Assembly (NCBI GenBank): GCA_963580455.1
Contig: OY756958.1
Span: 74,501 to 138,500, forward strand
DNA from: Euonymus europaeus
Taxonomy: Eukaryota; Streptophyta; Magnoliopsida; Celastrales; Celastraceae
Reading direction: 5' to 3'
Length of the DNA stretch: 64,000 bases
In this document: piece after piece, positions 37,956-50,748 of the stretch
How positions within the stretch are numbered: the stretch's first letter is position 1
Layout: each line of letters starts with the position of its first letter
Notes under the pieces: generated by a model
Databases searched by the model: none
Told to the model about the DNA's origin: nothing
What the model saw: the letters and a program-made list of their open reading frames with translations, nothing else
Program-made: the position numbers and the translations under genes

Positions 37956-40031
37956 GTTTTATGAATATCCGTTGACTCCGAGTTCTGAATTCGGTGATTT
38001 TTAGCTTGATTTCACACTACTTTTCGAGCTATACGATCCTGGCGTTTCGGATTTTGATTTCAGAACTCGTGGCTAGTTGGTCTCGTTTCACCTAGTTAGC
38101 CGCGAAATGAAGTTTCTTTACGTAAACGGTCTTACGAATATCCGTTGACTCCGAGTTCTGAATTCGGTGATTTTTAGCTTGATTTCACATTACTTTTTGA
38201 GCTCTACAATCCTGGAGTTTCGGTTTTTTATTTCAGAACTCTTGGCTAGTAGGTCTCGTTTCACCAAGTTAGCCGCGAAATCTGGTTTCTTTACGTAAAC
38301 GGTTTTATGAATATCCGTTGACTCCGAGTTCTGAATTCGGTGATATTTAGCTTGATTTCACACTACTTTTCGAGCTCTACGATCCTGGAGTTTCGGATTT
38401 TGATTTCAGAACTCGTGGCTAGTTGGTCTCGTTTCACCTAGTTAGCAGCGAAATGTGGTTTCTTTACGTAAACGGTTTTATGAATATCCGTTGACTCCGA
38501 GTTCTGAATTCGGTGATTTTTAGCTTGATTTCACACTACTTTTCGAGCTATACGATCCTGGAGTTTCGGATTTTGATTTCAGAACTCGTGGCTAGTTGGT
38601 CTCGTTTCAACTAGTTAGCCGCGAAATGTTGTTTCTTTACGTAAACGGTTTTATGAATATCCGTTGACTCCGAGTTCTGAATTCGGTGATTTTTAGCTTG
38701 ATTTCACACTATTTTTCGAGCTCTACGATCCTGGCGTTTCGGATTTTGATTTCAGAACTCGTGGCTAGTTGGTCTCGTGTCACCTAGTTAGCCGCGAAAT
38801 GTGGTTTCTTTACGTAAACGGTTTTATGAATATCCGTTGACTCCGAGTTCTGAATTCGGTGATTTTTAGCTTGATTTCACACTACTTTTCGAGCTATACG
38901 ATCCTGGCGTTTCGGATTTTGATTTCAGAACTCGTGGCTAGTTGGTCTCGTTTCACCTAGTTAGCCGCGAAATGAAGTTTCTTTACGTAAACGGTCTTAC
39001 GAATATCCGTTGACTCCGAGTTCTGAATTCGGTGATTTTTAGCTTGATTTCACATTACTTTTTGAGCTCTACAATCCTGGAGTTTCGGTTTTTTATTTCA
39101 GAACTCGTGGCTAGTAGGTCTCGTTTCACCAAGTTAGCCGCGAAATCTGGTTTCTTTACGTAAACGGTTTTATGAATATCCGTTGACTCCGAGTTCTGAA
39201 TTCGGTGATATTTAGCTTGATTTCACACTACTTTTCGAGCTCTACGATCCTGGACTTTCGGATTTTGATTTCAGAACTCGTGGCTAGTTGGTCTCGTTTC
39301 ACCTAGTTAGCAGCGAAATGTGGTTTCTTTACGTAAACGGTTTTATGAATATCCGTTGACTCCGAGTTCTGAATTCGGTGATATTTAGCTTGATTTCACA
39401 CTACTTTTCGAGCTCTACGATCCTGGCGTTTCGGATTTTGATTTCAGAACTCGTGGCTAGTTGGTCTCGTTTCACGTAGTTAGCCGCGAAATGTGGTTTC
39501 TTTACGTAAACAGTTTTATGAATATCCGTTGACTCCGAGTTCTGAATTCGGTGATTTTTAGCTTGATTTCACACTACTTTTCGAGCTCTACAATCCTGGC
39601 GTTTTGGATTTTGATTTCAGAACTCGTGGCTAGTTGGTCTCGTTTCACCTAGTTAGCCGCGAAATGTGGTTTCTTTACGTAAACGGTTTTATGAATATCC
39701 GTTGACTCCGAGTTCTGAATTCGGTGATTTTTAGCTTGATTATACACTACTTTTCGAGCTATACGATCCTGGCATTTCGGATTTTGATTTCAGAACTCGT
39801 GGCTAGTTGGTCTCGTTTCACCTAGTTAGCCGCGAAATGAAGTTTCTTTACGTAAACGGTCTTACGAATATCCGTTGACTCCGAGTTCTGAATTCGGTGA
39901 TTTTTAGCTTGATTTCACATTACTTTTTGAGCTCTACAATCCTGGAGTTTCGGTTTTTTATTTCAGAACTCTTGGCTAGTTGGTCTCGTTTCACCTATTT
40001 AGCCGCGAAATGTGGTTTCTTTACGTAAACG

Positions 40032-40195
40032 GTTTTATGAATATCCGTTGACTCCGAGTTCTGAATTCGGTGATATTTAGCTTGATTTCACACTACTTTT
40101 CGAGCCTGGCGTTTCGGATTTTGATTTCAGAACTCGTGGCTAGTTGGTCTCGTGTCACCTAGTTAGCCGCGAAATGTGGTTTCTTTACGTAAACG
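40032..40195 (+). repeat. 164-bp monomer, 9-bp deletion, copy 3
   Basis: This is the same CGAGCCTGGCG deletion form exactly 2,240 bp after copy 2. No further copy of this deletion was seen. Confidence 0.96.
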
Positions 40196-41981
40196 GTTTT
40201 ATGAATATCCGTTGACTCCGAGTTCTGAATTCGGTGATTTTTAGCTTGATTTCACACTACTTTTCGAGCTATACGATCCTGGCGTTTCGGATTTTGATTT
40301 CAGAACTCGTGGCTAGTTGGTCTCGTTTCACCTAGTTAGCCGCGAAATGAAGTTTCTTTACGTAAACGGTCTTACGAATATCCGTTGACTCCGAGTTCTG
40401 AATTCGGTGATTTTTAGCTTGATTTCACATTACTTTTTGAGCTCTACAATCCTGGAGTTTCGGTTTTTTATTTCAGAACTCTTGGCTAGTAGGTCTCGTT
40501 TCACCAAGTTAGCCGCGAAATCTGGTTTCTTTACGTAAACGGTTTTATGAATATCCGTTGACTCCGAGTTCTGAATTCGGTGATATTTAGCTTGATTTCA
40601 CACTACTTTTCGAGCTCTACGATCCTGGAGTTTCGGATTTTGATTTCAGAACTCGTGGCTAGTTGGTCTCGTTTCACCTAGTTAGCAGCGAAATGTGGTT
40701 TCTTTACGTAAACGGTTTTATGAATATCCGTTGACTCCGAGTTCTGAATTCGGTGATTTTTAGCTTGATTTCACACTACTTTTCGAGCTATACGATCCTG
40801 GAGTTTCGGATTTTGATTTCAGAACTCGTGGCTAGTTGGTCTCGTTTCAACTAGTTAGCCGCGAAATGTTGTTTCTTTACGTAAACGGTTTTATGAATAT
40901 CCGTTGACTCCGAGTTCTGAATTCGGTGATTTTTAGCTTGATTTCACACTATTTTTCGAGCTCTACGATCCTGGCGTTTCGGATTTTGATTTCAGAACTC
41001 GTGGCTAGTTGGTCTCGTGTCACCTAGTTAGCCGCGAAATGTGGTTTCTTTACGTAAACGGTTTTATGAATATCCGTTGACTCCGAGTTCTGAATTCGGT
41101 GATTTTTAGCTTGATTTCACACTACTTTTCGAGCTATACGATCCTGGCGTTTCGGATTTTGATTTCAGAACTCGTGGCTAGTTGGTCTCGTTTCACCTAG
41201 TTAGCCGCGAAATGAAGTTTCTTTACGTAAACGGTCTTACGAATATCCGTTGACTCCGAGTTCTGAATTCGGTGATTTTTAGCTTGATTTCACATTACTT
41301 TTTGAGCTCTACAATCCTGGAGTTTCGGTTTTTTATTTCAGAACTCGTGGCTAGTAGGTCTCGTTTCACCAAGTTAGCAGCGAAATCTGGTTTCTTTACG
41401 TAAACGGTTTTATGAATATCCGTTGACTCCGAGTTCTGAATTCGGTGATATTTAGCTTGATTTCACACTACTTTTCGAGCTCTACGATCCTGGACTTTCG
41501 GATTTTGATTTCAGAACTCGTGGCTAGTTGGTCTCGTTTCACCTAGTTAGCAGCGAAATGTGGTTTCTTTACGTAAACGGTTTTATGAATATCCGTTGAC
41601 TCCGAGTTCTGAATTCGGTGATATTTAGCTTGATTTCACACTACTTTTCGAGCTCTACGATCCTGGCGTTTCGGATTTTGATTTCAGAACTCGTGGCTAG
41701 TTGGTCTCGTTTCACGTAGTTAGCCGCGAAATGTGGTTTCTTTACGTAAACAGTTTTATGAATATCCGTTGACTCCGAGTTCTGAATTCGGTGATTTTTA
41801 GCTTGATTTCACACTACTTTTCGAGCTCTACAATCCTGGCGTTTTGGATTTTGATTTCAGAACTCGTGGCTAGTTGGTCTCGTTTCACCTAGTTAGCCGC
41901 GAAATGTGGTTTCTTTACGTAAACGGTTTTATGAATATCCGTTGACTCCGAGTTCTGAATTCGGTGATTTTTAGCTTGATT

Positions 41982-44900
41982 ATACACTACTTTTCGAGCT
42001 CTACGATCTTGGCATTTCGGATTTTGATTTCAGAACTCGTGGCTAGTTGGTCTCGTTTCACCTAGTTAGCCGCGAAATGTGGTTTCTTTACGTAAACGGT
42101 TTTATGAATATCCGTTGACTCCGAGTTCTGAATTCGGTGATTTTTAGCTTGATTTCACACTACTTTTCGAGCTCTACGATCCTGGCGTTTCGGATTTTGA
42201 TTTCAGAACTCGTGGCTAGTTGGTCTCGTTTCACCTAGTTAGCCGCGAAATGTGGTTTCTTTACGTAAACGGTTTTATGAATATCCGTTGACTCCGAGTT
42301 CTGAATTCGGTGATTTTTAGCTTGATTTCACACTACTTTTCGAGCTCTACTATCCTGGCGTTTCGGATTTTGATTTCAGAAGTCGTGGCTAGTTGGTCTC
42401 GTTTCACCTAGTTAGCCGCGAAATGTGGTTTCTTTACGTAAACGGTTTTATGAATATCCGTTGACTCCGAGTTCTGAATTCGGTGATTTTTAGCTTGATT
42501 ATACACTACTTTTCGAGCTCTACGATCCTGGCATTTCGGATTTTGATTTCAGAACTCGTGGCTAGTTGGTCTCGTTTCACCTATTTAGCCGCGAAATGTG
42601 GTTTCTTTACGTAAACGGTTTTATAAATATCCGTTGACTCCGAGTTCTGAATTCGGTGATTTTTAGCTTGATTTTACACTAATTTTCGAGCTCTACGATC
42701 CTGGCATTTCGGATTTTGATTTCAGAACTCGTGGCTAGTTGGTCTCGTTTCACCTAGTTAGCCGCGAAATGTGGTTTCTTTACGTAAACGGTTTTATGAA
42801 TATCCGTTGACTCCGAGTTCTGAATTCGGTGATTTTTAGCTTGATTTCACACTATTTTTCGAGCTCTACGATCCTGGCGTTTCGGATTTTGATTTCAGAA
42901 CTCGTGGCTAGTTGGTCTCGTGTCACCTAGTTAGCCGCGAAATGTGGTTTCTTTACGTAAACGGTTTTATGAATATCCGTTGACTCCGAGTTCTGAATTC
43001 GGTGATTTTTAGCTTGATTTCACACTACTTTTCGAGCTATACGATCCTGGCGTTTCGGATTTTGATTTCAGAACTCGTGGCTAGTTGGTCTCGTTTCACC
43101 TAGTTAGCCGCGAAATGAAGTTTCTTTACGTAAACGGTCTTACGAATATCCGTTGACTCCGAGTTCTGAATTCGGTGATTTTTAGCTTGATTTCACATTA
43201 CTTTTTGAGCTCTACAATCCTGGAGTTTCGGTTTTTTATTTCAGAACTCGTGGCTAGTAGGTCTCGTTTCACCAAGTTAGCCGCGAAATCTGGTTTCTTT
43301 ACGTAAACGGTCTTACGAATATCCGTTGACTCCGAGTTCTGAATTCGGTGATTTTTAGCTTGATTTCACATTACTTTTTGAGCTCTACAATCCTGGAGTT
43401 TCGGTTTTTTATTTCAGAACTCGTGGCTAGTTGGTCTCGTTTCACCTAGTTAGCCGCGAAATGAAGTTTCTTTACGTAAACGGTCTTACGAATATCCGTT
43501 GACTCCGAGTTCTGAATTCGGTGATTTTTAGCTTGATTTCACATTACTTTTTGAGCTCTACAATCCTGGAGTTTCGGTTTTTTATTTCAGAACTCTTGGC
43601 TAGTAGGTCTCGTTTCACCAAGTTAGCCGCGAAATCTGGTTTCTTTACGTAAACGGTTTTATGAATATCCGTTGACTCCGAGTTCTGAATTCGGTGATAT
43701 TTAGCTTGATTTCACACTACTTTTCGAGCTCTACGATCCTGGAGTTTCGGATTTTGATTTCAGAACTCGTGGCTAGTTGGTCTCGTTTCACCTAGTTAGC
43801 AGCGAAATGTGGTTTCTTTACGTAAACGGTTTTATGAATATCCGTTGACTCCGAGTTCTGAATTCGGTGATATTTAGCTTGATTTCACACTACTTTTCGA
43901 GCTCTACAATCCTGGCGTTTCGGATTTTGATTTCAGAACTCGTGGCTAGTTGGTCTCGTTTCACCTAGTTAGCCGCGAAATGTGGTTTCTTTACGTAAAC
44001 GGTTTTATGAATATCCGTTGACTCCGAGTTCTGAATTCGGTGATTTTTAGCTTGATTTCACACTACTTTTCGAGCTCTACTATCCTGGCGTTTCGGATTT
44101 TGATTTCAGAACTCGTGGCTAGTTGGTCTCGTTTCACCTAGTTAGCCGCGAAATGTGGTTTCTTTACGTAAACGGTTTTATGAATATCCGTTGACTCCGA
44201 GTTCTGAATTCGGTGATTTTTAGCTTGATTATACACTACTTTTCGAGCTCTACGATCCTGGCATTTCGGATTTTGATTTCAGAACTCGTGGCTAGTTGGT
44301 CTCGTTTCACCTATTTAGCCGCGAAATGTGGTTTCTTTACGTAAACGGTTTTATAAATATCCGTTGACTCCGAGTTCTGAATTCGGTGATTTTTAGCTTG
44401 ATTTCACACTAATTTTCGAGCTCTACGATCCTGGCATTTCGGATTTTGATTTCAGAACTCGTGGCTAGTTGGTCTCGTTTCACCTAGTTAGCCGCGAAAT
44501 GTGGTTTCTTTACGTAAACGGTTTTATGAATATCCGTTGACTCCGAGTTCTGAATTCGGTGATATTTAGCTTGATTTCACACTACTTTTCGAGCTCTACG
44601 ATCCTGGCATTTCGGATTTTGATTTCAGAACTCGTGGCTAGTTGGTCTCGTTTCACGTAGTTAGCCGCGAAATGTGGTTTCTTTACGTAAACAGTTTTAT
44701 GAATATCCGTTGACTCCGAGTTCTGAATTCGGTGATTTTTAGCTTGATTTCACACTACTTTTCGAGCTCTACAATCCTGGCGTTTTGGATTTTGATTTCA
44801 GAACTCGTGGCTAGTTGGTCTCGTTTCACCTAGTTAGCCGCGAAATGTGGTTTCTTTACGTAAACGGTTTTATGAATATCCGTTGACTCCGAGTTCTGAA

Positions 44901-45558
44901 TTCGGTGATTTTTAGCTTGATTATACACTACTTTTCGAGCTCTACGATCCTGGCATTTCGGATTTTGATTTCAGAACTCGTGGCTAGTTGGTCTCGTTTC
45001 ACCTAGTTAGCCGCGAAATGTGGTTTCTTTACGTAAACGGTTTTATGAATATCCGTTGACTCCGAGTTCTGAATTCGGTGATTTTTAGCTTGATTTCACA
45101 CTACTTTTCGAGCTCTACGATCCTGGCGTTTCGGATTTTGATTTCAGAACTCGTAGCTAGTTGGTCTCGTTTCACCTAGTTAGCCGCGAAATGTGGTTTC
45201 TTTACGTAAACGGTTTTATGAATATCCGTTGACTCCGAGTTCTGAATTCGTTGATTTTTAGCTTGATTTCACACTACTTTTCGAGCTCTACAATCCTGGC
45301 GTTTCGGATTTTGATTTCAGAACTCGTGGCTAGTAGGTCTCGTTTCACCTAGTTAGCCGCGAAATGTGGTTTCTTTACGTAAACGGTTTTATGAATATCC
45401 GTTGACTCCGAGTTCTGAATTCGGTGATTTTTAGCTTGATTTCACACTACTTTTCGAGCTCTACGATCCTGGCGTTTCAGATTTTGATTTCAGAACTCGT
45501 GGCTAGTTGGTCTCGTTTCACCTAGTTAGCCGCGAAATGTGGTTTCTTTACGTAAACG
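41982..45558 (+). repeat. Satellite mosaic with reshuffled monomer classes
   Basis: This stretch contains only satellite. Classes known from 25-33 kb reappear in new orders, including CTACTATCCTGG, TTTTATAAATATCC, TATTTAGCCGCG, GTGATATTTAGC and ACAGTTTTATG. The section 43,660-45,000 resembles 27,420-28,700 in class order. Three GGTCTTACG monomers lie in a row at 43,137, 43,310 and 43,483. Confidence 0.78.
43310..43482 (+). repeat. Hybrid monomer (left and right halves of different classes)
   Basis: The left half is the GTCTTACGAATATCC class with CACATTACTTTTTG and GGTTTTTTATTTC. The right half, CTAGTTGG to AAATGAAGTTTC, is that of the class that elsewhere precedes it. The neighbours at 43,137 and 43,483 have the expected CACCAAGTTAGC and AAATCTGG right half. 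The breakpoint lies between about positions 106 and 123. This is the expected product of an out-of-register exchange. Confidence 0.85.
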
Positions 45559-48500
45559 GTTTTATGAATATCCGTTGACTCCGAGTTCTGAATTCGGTGA
45601 TTTTTTGCTTGATTTCACACTACTTTTCGAGCTCTACGATCCTGGGGTTTTGGATTTTGATTTCATAACTCGTGGCTAGTTGGTCTCGTTTCACCTAGTT
45701 AGCCGCGAAATGTGGTTTCTTTACGTAAACGGTTTTATGAATATCCGTTGACTCCGAGTTCTGAATTCGGTGATTTTTAGCTTGATTTCACACTACTTTT
45801 CGAGCTATACGATCCTGGAGTTTCGGATTTTGATTTCAGAACTCGTGGCTAGTTGGTCTCGTTTCAACTAGTTAGCCGCGAAATGTTGTTTCTTTACGTA
45901 AACGGTTTTATGAATATCCGTTGACTCCGAGTTCTGAATTCGGTGATTTTTAGCTTGATTTCACACTATTTTTCGAGCTCTACGATCCTGGCGTTTCGGA
46001 TTTTGATTTCAGAACTCGTGGCTAGTTGGTCTCGTGTCACCTAGTTAGCCGCGAAATGTGGTTTCTTTACGTAAACGGTTTTATGAATATCCGTTGACTC
46101 CGAGTTCTGAATTCGGTGATTTTTAGCTTGATTTCACACTACTTTTCGAGCTATACGATCCTGGCGTTTCGGATTTTGATTTCAGAACTCGTGGCTAGTT
46201 GGTCTCGTTTCACCTAGTTAGCCGCGAAATGAAGTTTCTTTACGTAAACGGTCTTACGAATATCCGTTGACTCCGAGTTCTGAATTCGGTGATTTTTAGC
46301 TTGATTTCACATTACTTTTTGAGCTCTACAATCCTGGAGTTTCGGTTTTTTATTTCAGAACTCGTGGCTAGTAGGTCTCGTTTCACCAAGTTAGCCGCGA
46401 AATCTGGTTTCTTTACGTAAACGGTTTTATGAATATCCGTTGACTCCGAGTTCTGAATTCGGTGATTTTTAGCTTGATTTCACACTACTTTTCGAGCTCT
46501 ACAATCCTGGCGTTTCGGATTTTGATTTCAGAACTCGTGGCTAGTAGGTCTCGTTTCACCTAGTTAGCCGCGAAATGTGGTTTCTTTACGTAAACGGTTT
46601 TATGAATATCCGTTGACTCCGAGTTCTGAATTCGGTGATTTTTAGCTTGATTTCACACTACTTTTCGAGCTATACGATCCTGGAGTTTCGGATTTTGATT
46701 TCAGAACTCGTGGCTAGTTGGTCTCGTTTCAACTAGTTAGCCGCGAAATGTTGTTTCTTTACGTAAACGGTTTTATGAATATCCGTTGACTCCGAGTTCT
46801 GAATTCGGTGATTTTTAGCTTGATTTCACACTATTTTTCGAGCTCTACGATCCTGGCGTTTCGGATTTTGATTTCAGAACTCGTGGCTAGTTGGTCTCGT
46901 GTCACCTAGTTAGCCGCGAAATGTGGTTTCTTTACGTAAACGGTTTTATGAATATCCGTTGACTCCGAGTTCTGAATTCGGTGATTTTTAGCTTGATTTC
47001 ACACTACTTTTCGAGCTATACGATCCTGGCGTTTCGGATTTTAATTTCAGAACTCGTGGCTAGTTGGTCTCGTTTCACCTAGTTAGCCGCGAAATGAAGT
47101 TTCTTTACGTAAACGGTCTTACGAATATCCGTTGACTCCGAGTTCTGAATTCGGTGATTTTTAGCTTGATTTCACATTACTTTTTGAGCTCTACAATCCT
47201 GGAGTTTCGGTTTTTTATTTCAGAACTCGTGGCTAGTAGGTCTCGTTTCACCAAGTTAGCCGCGAAATCTGGTTTCTTTACGTAAACGGTTTTATGAATA
47301 TCCGTTGACTCCGAGTTCTGAATTCGGTGATTTTTAGCTTGATTTCACACTACTTTTCGAGCTCTACAATCCTGGCGTTTCGGATTTTGATTTCAGAACT
47401 CGTGGCTAGTAGGTCTCGTTTCACCTAGTTAGCCGCGAAATGTGGTTTCTTTACGTAAACGGTTTTATGAATATCCGTTGACTCCGAGTTCTGAATTCGG
47501 TGATTTTTAGCTTGATTTCACACTAATTTTCGAGCTCTACGATCCTGGCGTTTCGGATTTTGATTTCAGAACTCGTGGCTAGTTGGTCTCGTTTCACCTA
47601 GTTAGCCGCGAAATGTGGTTTCTTTACGTAAACGGTTTTATGAATATCCGTTGACTCCGAGTTCTGAATTCGGTGATTTTTTGCTTGATTTCACACTACT
47701 TTTCGAGCTCTACGATCCTGGGATTTTGGATTTTGATTTCAGAACTCGTGGCTAGTTGGTCTCGTTTCACCTAGTTAGCCGCGAAATGTGGTTTCTTTAC
47801 GTAAACGGTTTTATGAATATCCGTTGACTCCGAGTTCTGAATTCGGTGATTTTTAGCTTGATTTCACACTACTTTTCGAGCTATACGATCCTGGAGTTTC
47901 GGATTTTGATTTCAGAACTCGTGGCTAGTTGGTCTCGTTTCAACTAGTTAGCCGCGAAATGTTGTTTCTTTACGTAAACGGTTTTATGAATATCCGTTGA
48001 CTCCGAGTTCTGAATTCGGTGATTTTTAGCTTGATTTCACACTATTTTTTGAGCTCTACGATCCTGGCGTTTCGGATTTTGATTTCAGAACTCGTGGCTA
48101 GTTGGTCTCGTGTCACCTAGTTAGCCGCGAAATGTGGTTTCTTTACGTAAACGGTTTTATGAATATCCGTTGACTCCGAGTTCTGAATTCGGTGATTTTT
48201 AGCTTGATTTCACACTACTTTTCGAGCTATACGATCCTGGCGTTTCGGATTTTGATTTCAGAACTCGTGGCTAGTTGGTCTCGTTTCACCTAGTTAGCCG
48301 CGAAATGAAGTTTCTTTACGTAAACGGTCTTACGAATATCCGTTGACTCCGAGTTCTGAATTCGGTGATTTTTAGCTTGATTTCACATTACTTTTTGAGC
48401 TCTACAATCCTGGAGTTTCGGTTTTTTATTTCAGAACTCGTGGCTAGTAGGTCTCGTTTCACCAAGTTAGCCGCGAAATCTGGTTTCTTTACGTAAACGG

Positions 48501-48845
48501 TTTTATGAATATCCGTTGACTCCGAGTTCTGAATTCGGTGATTTTTAGCTTGATTTCACACTACTTTTCGAGCTCTACAATCCTGGCGTTTCGGATTTTG
48601 ATTTCAGAACTCGTGGCTAGTAGGTCTCGTTTCACCTAGTTAGCCGCGAAATGTGGTTTCTTTACGTAAACGGTTTTATGAATATCCGTTGACTCCGAGT
48701 TCTGAATTCGGTGATTTTTAGCTTGATTTCACACTACTTTTCGAGTTCTACGATCCTGGCGTTTCGGATTTTGATTTCAGAACTCGTGGCTAGTTGGTCT
48801 CGTTTCACCTAGTTAGCCGCGAAATGTGGTTTCTTTACGTAAACG
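45559..48845 (+). repeat. 7-mer HOR (1,211 bp); first copy carries a 5-mer internal duplication
   Basis: I labelled the monomer classes a (TTTTTTGCTTG, GGGGTTTTGG), b (GCTATACG, AAATGTTG), c (CTATTTTTCG, GTGTCACC), d (GCTATACG, AAATGAAG), e (GTCTTACG, CCAAGTTAG), f (ACAATCC, CTAGTAGG) and g. The order is a b c d e f, then b c d e f g from 46,597, then a b c d e f g from 47,635. So 47,635-48,845 is one 7-mer, and 45,559-47,634 is the same 7-mer with b to f duplicated in tandem (865 bp). A further a and b follow at 48,846. Confidence 0.9.
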
Positions 48846-50748
48846 GTTTTATGAATATCCGTTGACTCCGAGTTCTGAATTCGGTGATTTTTTGCTTGAT
48901 TTCACACTACTTTTCGAGCTCTACGATCCTGGGGTTTTGGATTTTGATTTCAGAACTCGTGGCTAGTTGGTCTCGTTTCACCTAGTTAGCCGCGAAATGT
49001 GGTTTCTTTACGTAAACGGTTTTATGAATATCCGTTGACTCCGAGTTCTGAATTCGGTGATTTTTAGCTTGATTTCACACTACTTTTCGAGCTATACGAT
49101 CCTGGATATTCGGATTTTGATTTCAGAACTCGTGGCTAGTTGGTCTCGTTTCAACTAGTTAGCCGCGAAATGTTGTTTCTTTACGTAGACGGTTTTATGA
49201 ATATCCGTTGACTCCGAGTTCTGAATTCGGTGATTTTTAGCTTGATTTCACACTATTTTTCGAGCTCTACGATCCTGGCGTTTCGGATTTTGATTTCAGA
49301 ACTCGTGGCTAGTAGGTCTCGTTTCACCTAGTTAGCCGCGAAATGTGGTTTCTTTACGTAAACGGTTTTATGAATATCCGTTGACTCCGAGTTCTGAATT
49401 CGGTGATTTTTACCTTGATTTCACACTACTTTTCGAGCTCTACGATCCTGGCGTTTCGGATTTTGATTTCAGAACTCGTGGCTAGTTGGTCTCGTTTCAC
49501 CTAGTTAGCCGCGAAATGTGGTTTCTTTACGTAAACGGTTTTATGAATATCCGTTGACTCCGAGTTCTGAATTCGGTGATTTTTAGCTTGATTTCACACT
49601 ACTTTTCGAGCTCTACGATCCTGGCGTTTCGGATTTTGATTTCAGAAACCGTGGCTAGTTTGTCTCGTTTCACCTAGTTAGCCGCGAAATGTGGTTTCTT
49701 TACGTAAACGGTTTTATGAATATCCGCTGACTCCGAGTTCTGAATTCGGTGATTTTTAGCTTGATTTCACACTACTTTTCGAGCTCTACAATCCTGGCGT
49801 TTCGGATTTTGATTTCAGAACTCGTGGCTAGTAGGTCTCGTTTCACCTAGTTAGCCGCGAAATGTGGTTTCTTTACGTAAACGGTTTTATGAATATCCGT
49901 TGACTCCGAGTTCTGAATTCGGTGATTTTTAGCTTGATTTCACACTAATTTTCGAACTCTACGATCCTGGCGTTTCGGATTTTGATTTCAGAACTCGTGG
50001 CTAGTTGGTCTCGTTTCACCTAGTTAGCCGCGAAATGTGGTTTCTTTACGTAAACGGTTTTATGAATATCCGTTGACTCCGAGTTCTGAATTCGGTGATT
50101 TTTGGCTTGATTTCACACTACTTTTCGAGCTCTACGATCCTGGCGTTTCGGATTTTGATTTCAAAACTCGTGGCTAGTTGGTCTCGTTTCACCTAGTTAG
50201 CCGCGAAATGTGGTTTCTTTACGTAAACGGTTTTATGAATATCCGTTGACTCCGAGTTCTGAATTCGGTGATTTTTGGCTTGATTTCACACTACTTTTCG
50301 AGCTCTACGATCCTGGCTTTTCGGATTTTGATTTCAGAACTCGTGGCTAGTTGGTCTCGTTTCACCTAGTTAGCCGCGAAATGTGGTTTCTTTACGTAAA
50401 CGGTTTTATGAATATCCGTTGACTCCGAGTTCTGAATTCGGTGATTTTTGGCTTGATTTCACACTACTTTTCGAGCTCTACGATCCTGGCGTTTCGGATT
50501 TTGATTTCAGAACTCGTGGCTAGTTGGTCTCGTTTCACCTAGTTAGCCGCGAAATGTGGTTTCTTTACGTAAACGGTTTTATGAATATCCGTTGACTCCG
50601 AGTTCTGAATTCGGTGATTTTTAGCTTGATTTCACACTACTTTTCGAGCTATACGATCCAGGCGTTTCGGATTTTGATTTCAGAACTCGTGGCTAGTTGG
50701 TCTCGTTTCAACTAGTTAGCCGCGAAATGTGGTTTCTTTACGTAAACG
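48846..50748 (+). repeat. Satellite, transition between two 7-mer domains
   Basis: Eleven monomers of mixed class. It starts like a further 7-mer copy (class a, b and c forms at 48,846-49,370), then changes to near-consensus monomers, among which GATTTTTGGCTTG (A to G at position 48) appears for the first time. Odd single changes include GGATATTCGG, TACGTAGACGG and CCGCTGAC. Nothing but satellite is present. Confidence 0.78.

Larger units (their letters stand above)
35262..41981 (+). repeat. 13-mer HOR, three copies of 2,240 bp
   Basis: The copies begin at about 35,262, 37,502 and 39,742. The period is 13 x 173 minus 9 bp, because one monomer in each copy carries the same 9-bp deletion. By eye the copies are nearly identical. 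The differences I noted are GGCG to GGCA near 39,773 and CCAAGTTAGCCG to CCAAGTTAGCAG near 41,379. It is the only three-copy HOR of this size in the window and the youngest-looking. Start and end are approximate. Confidence 0.93.
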
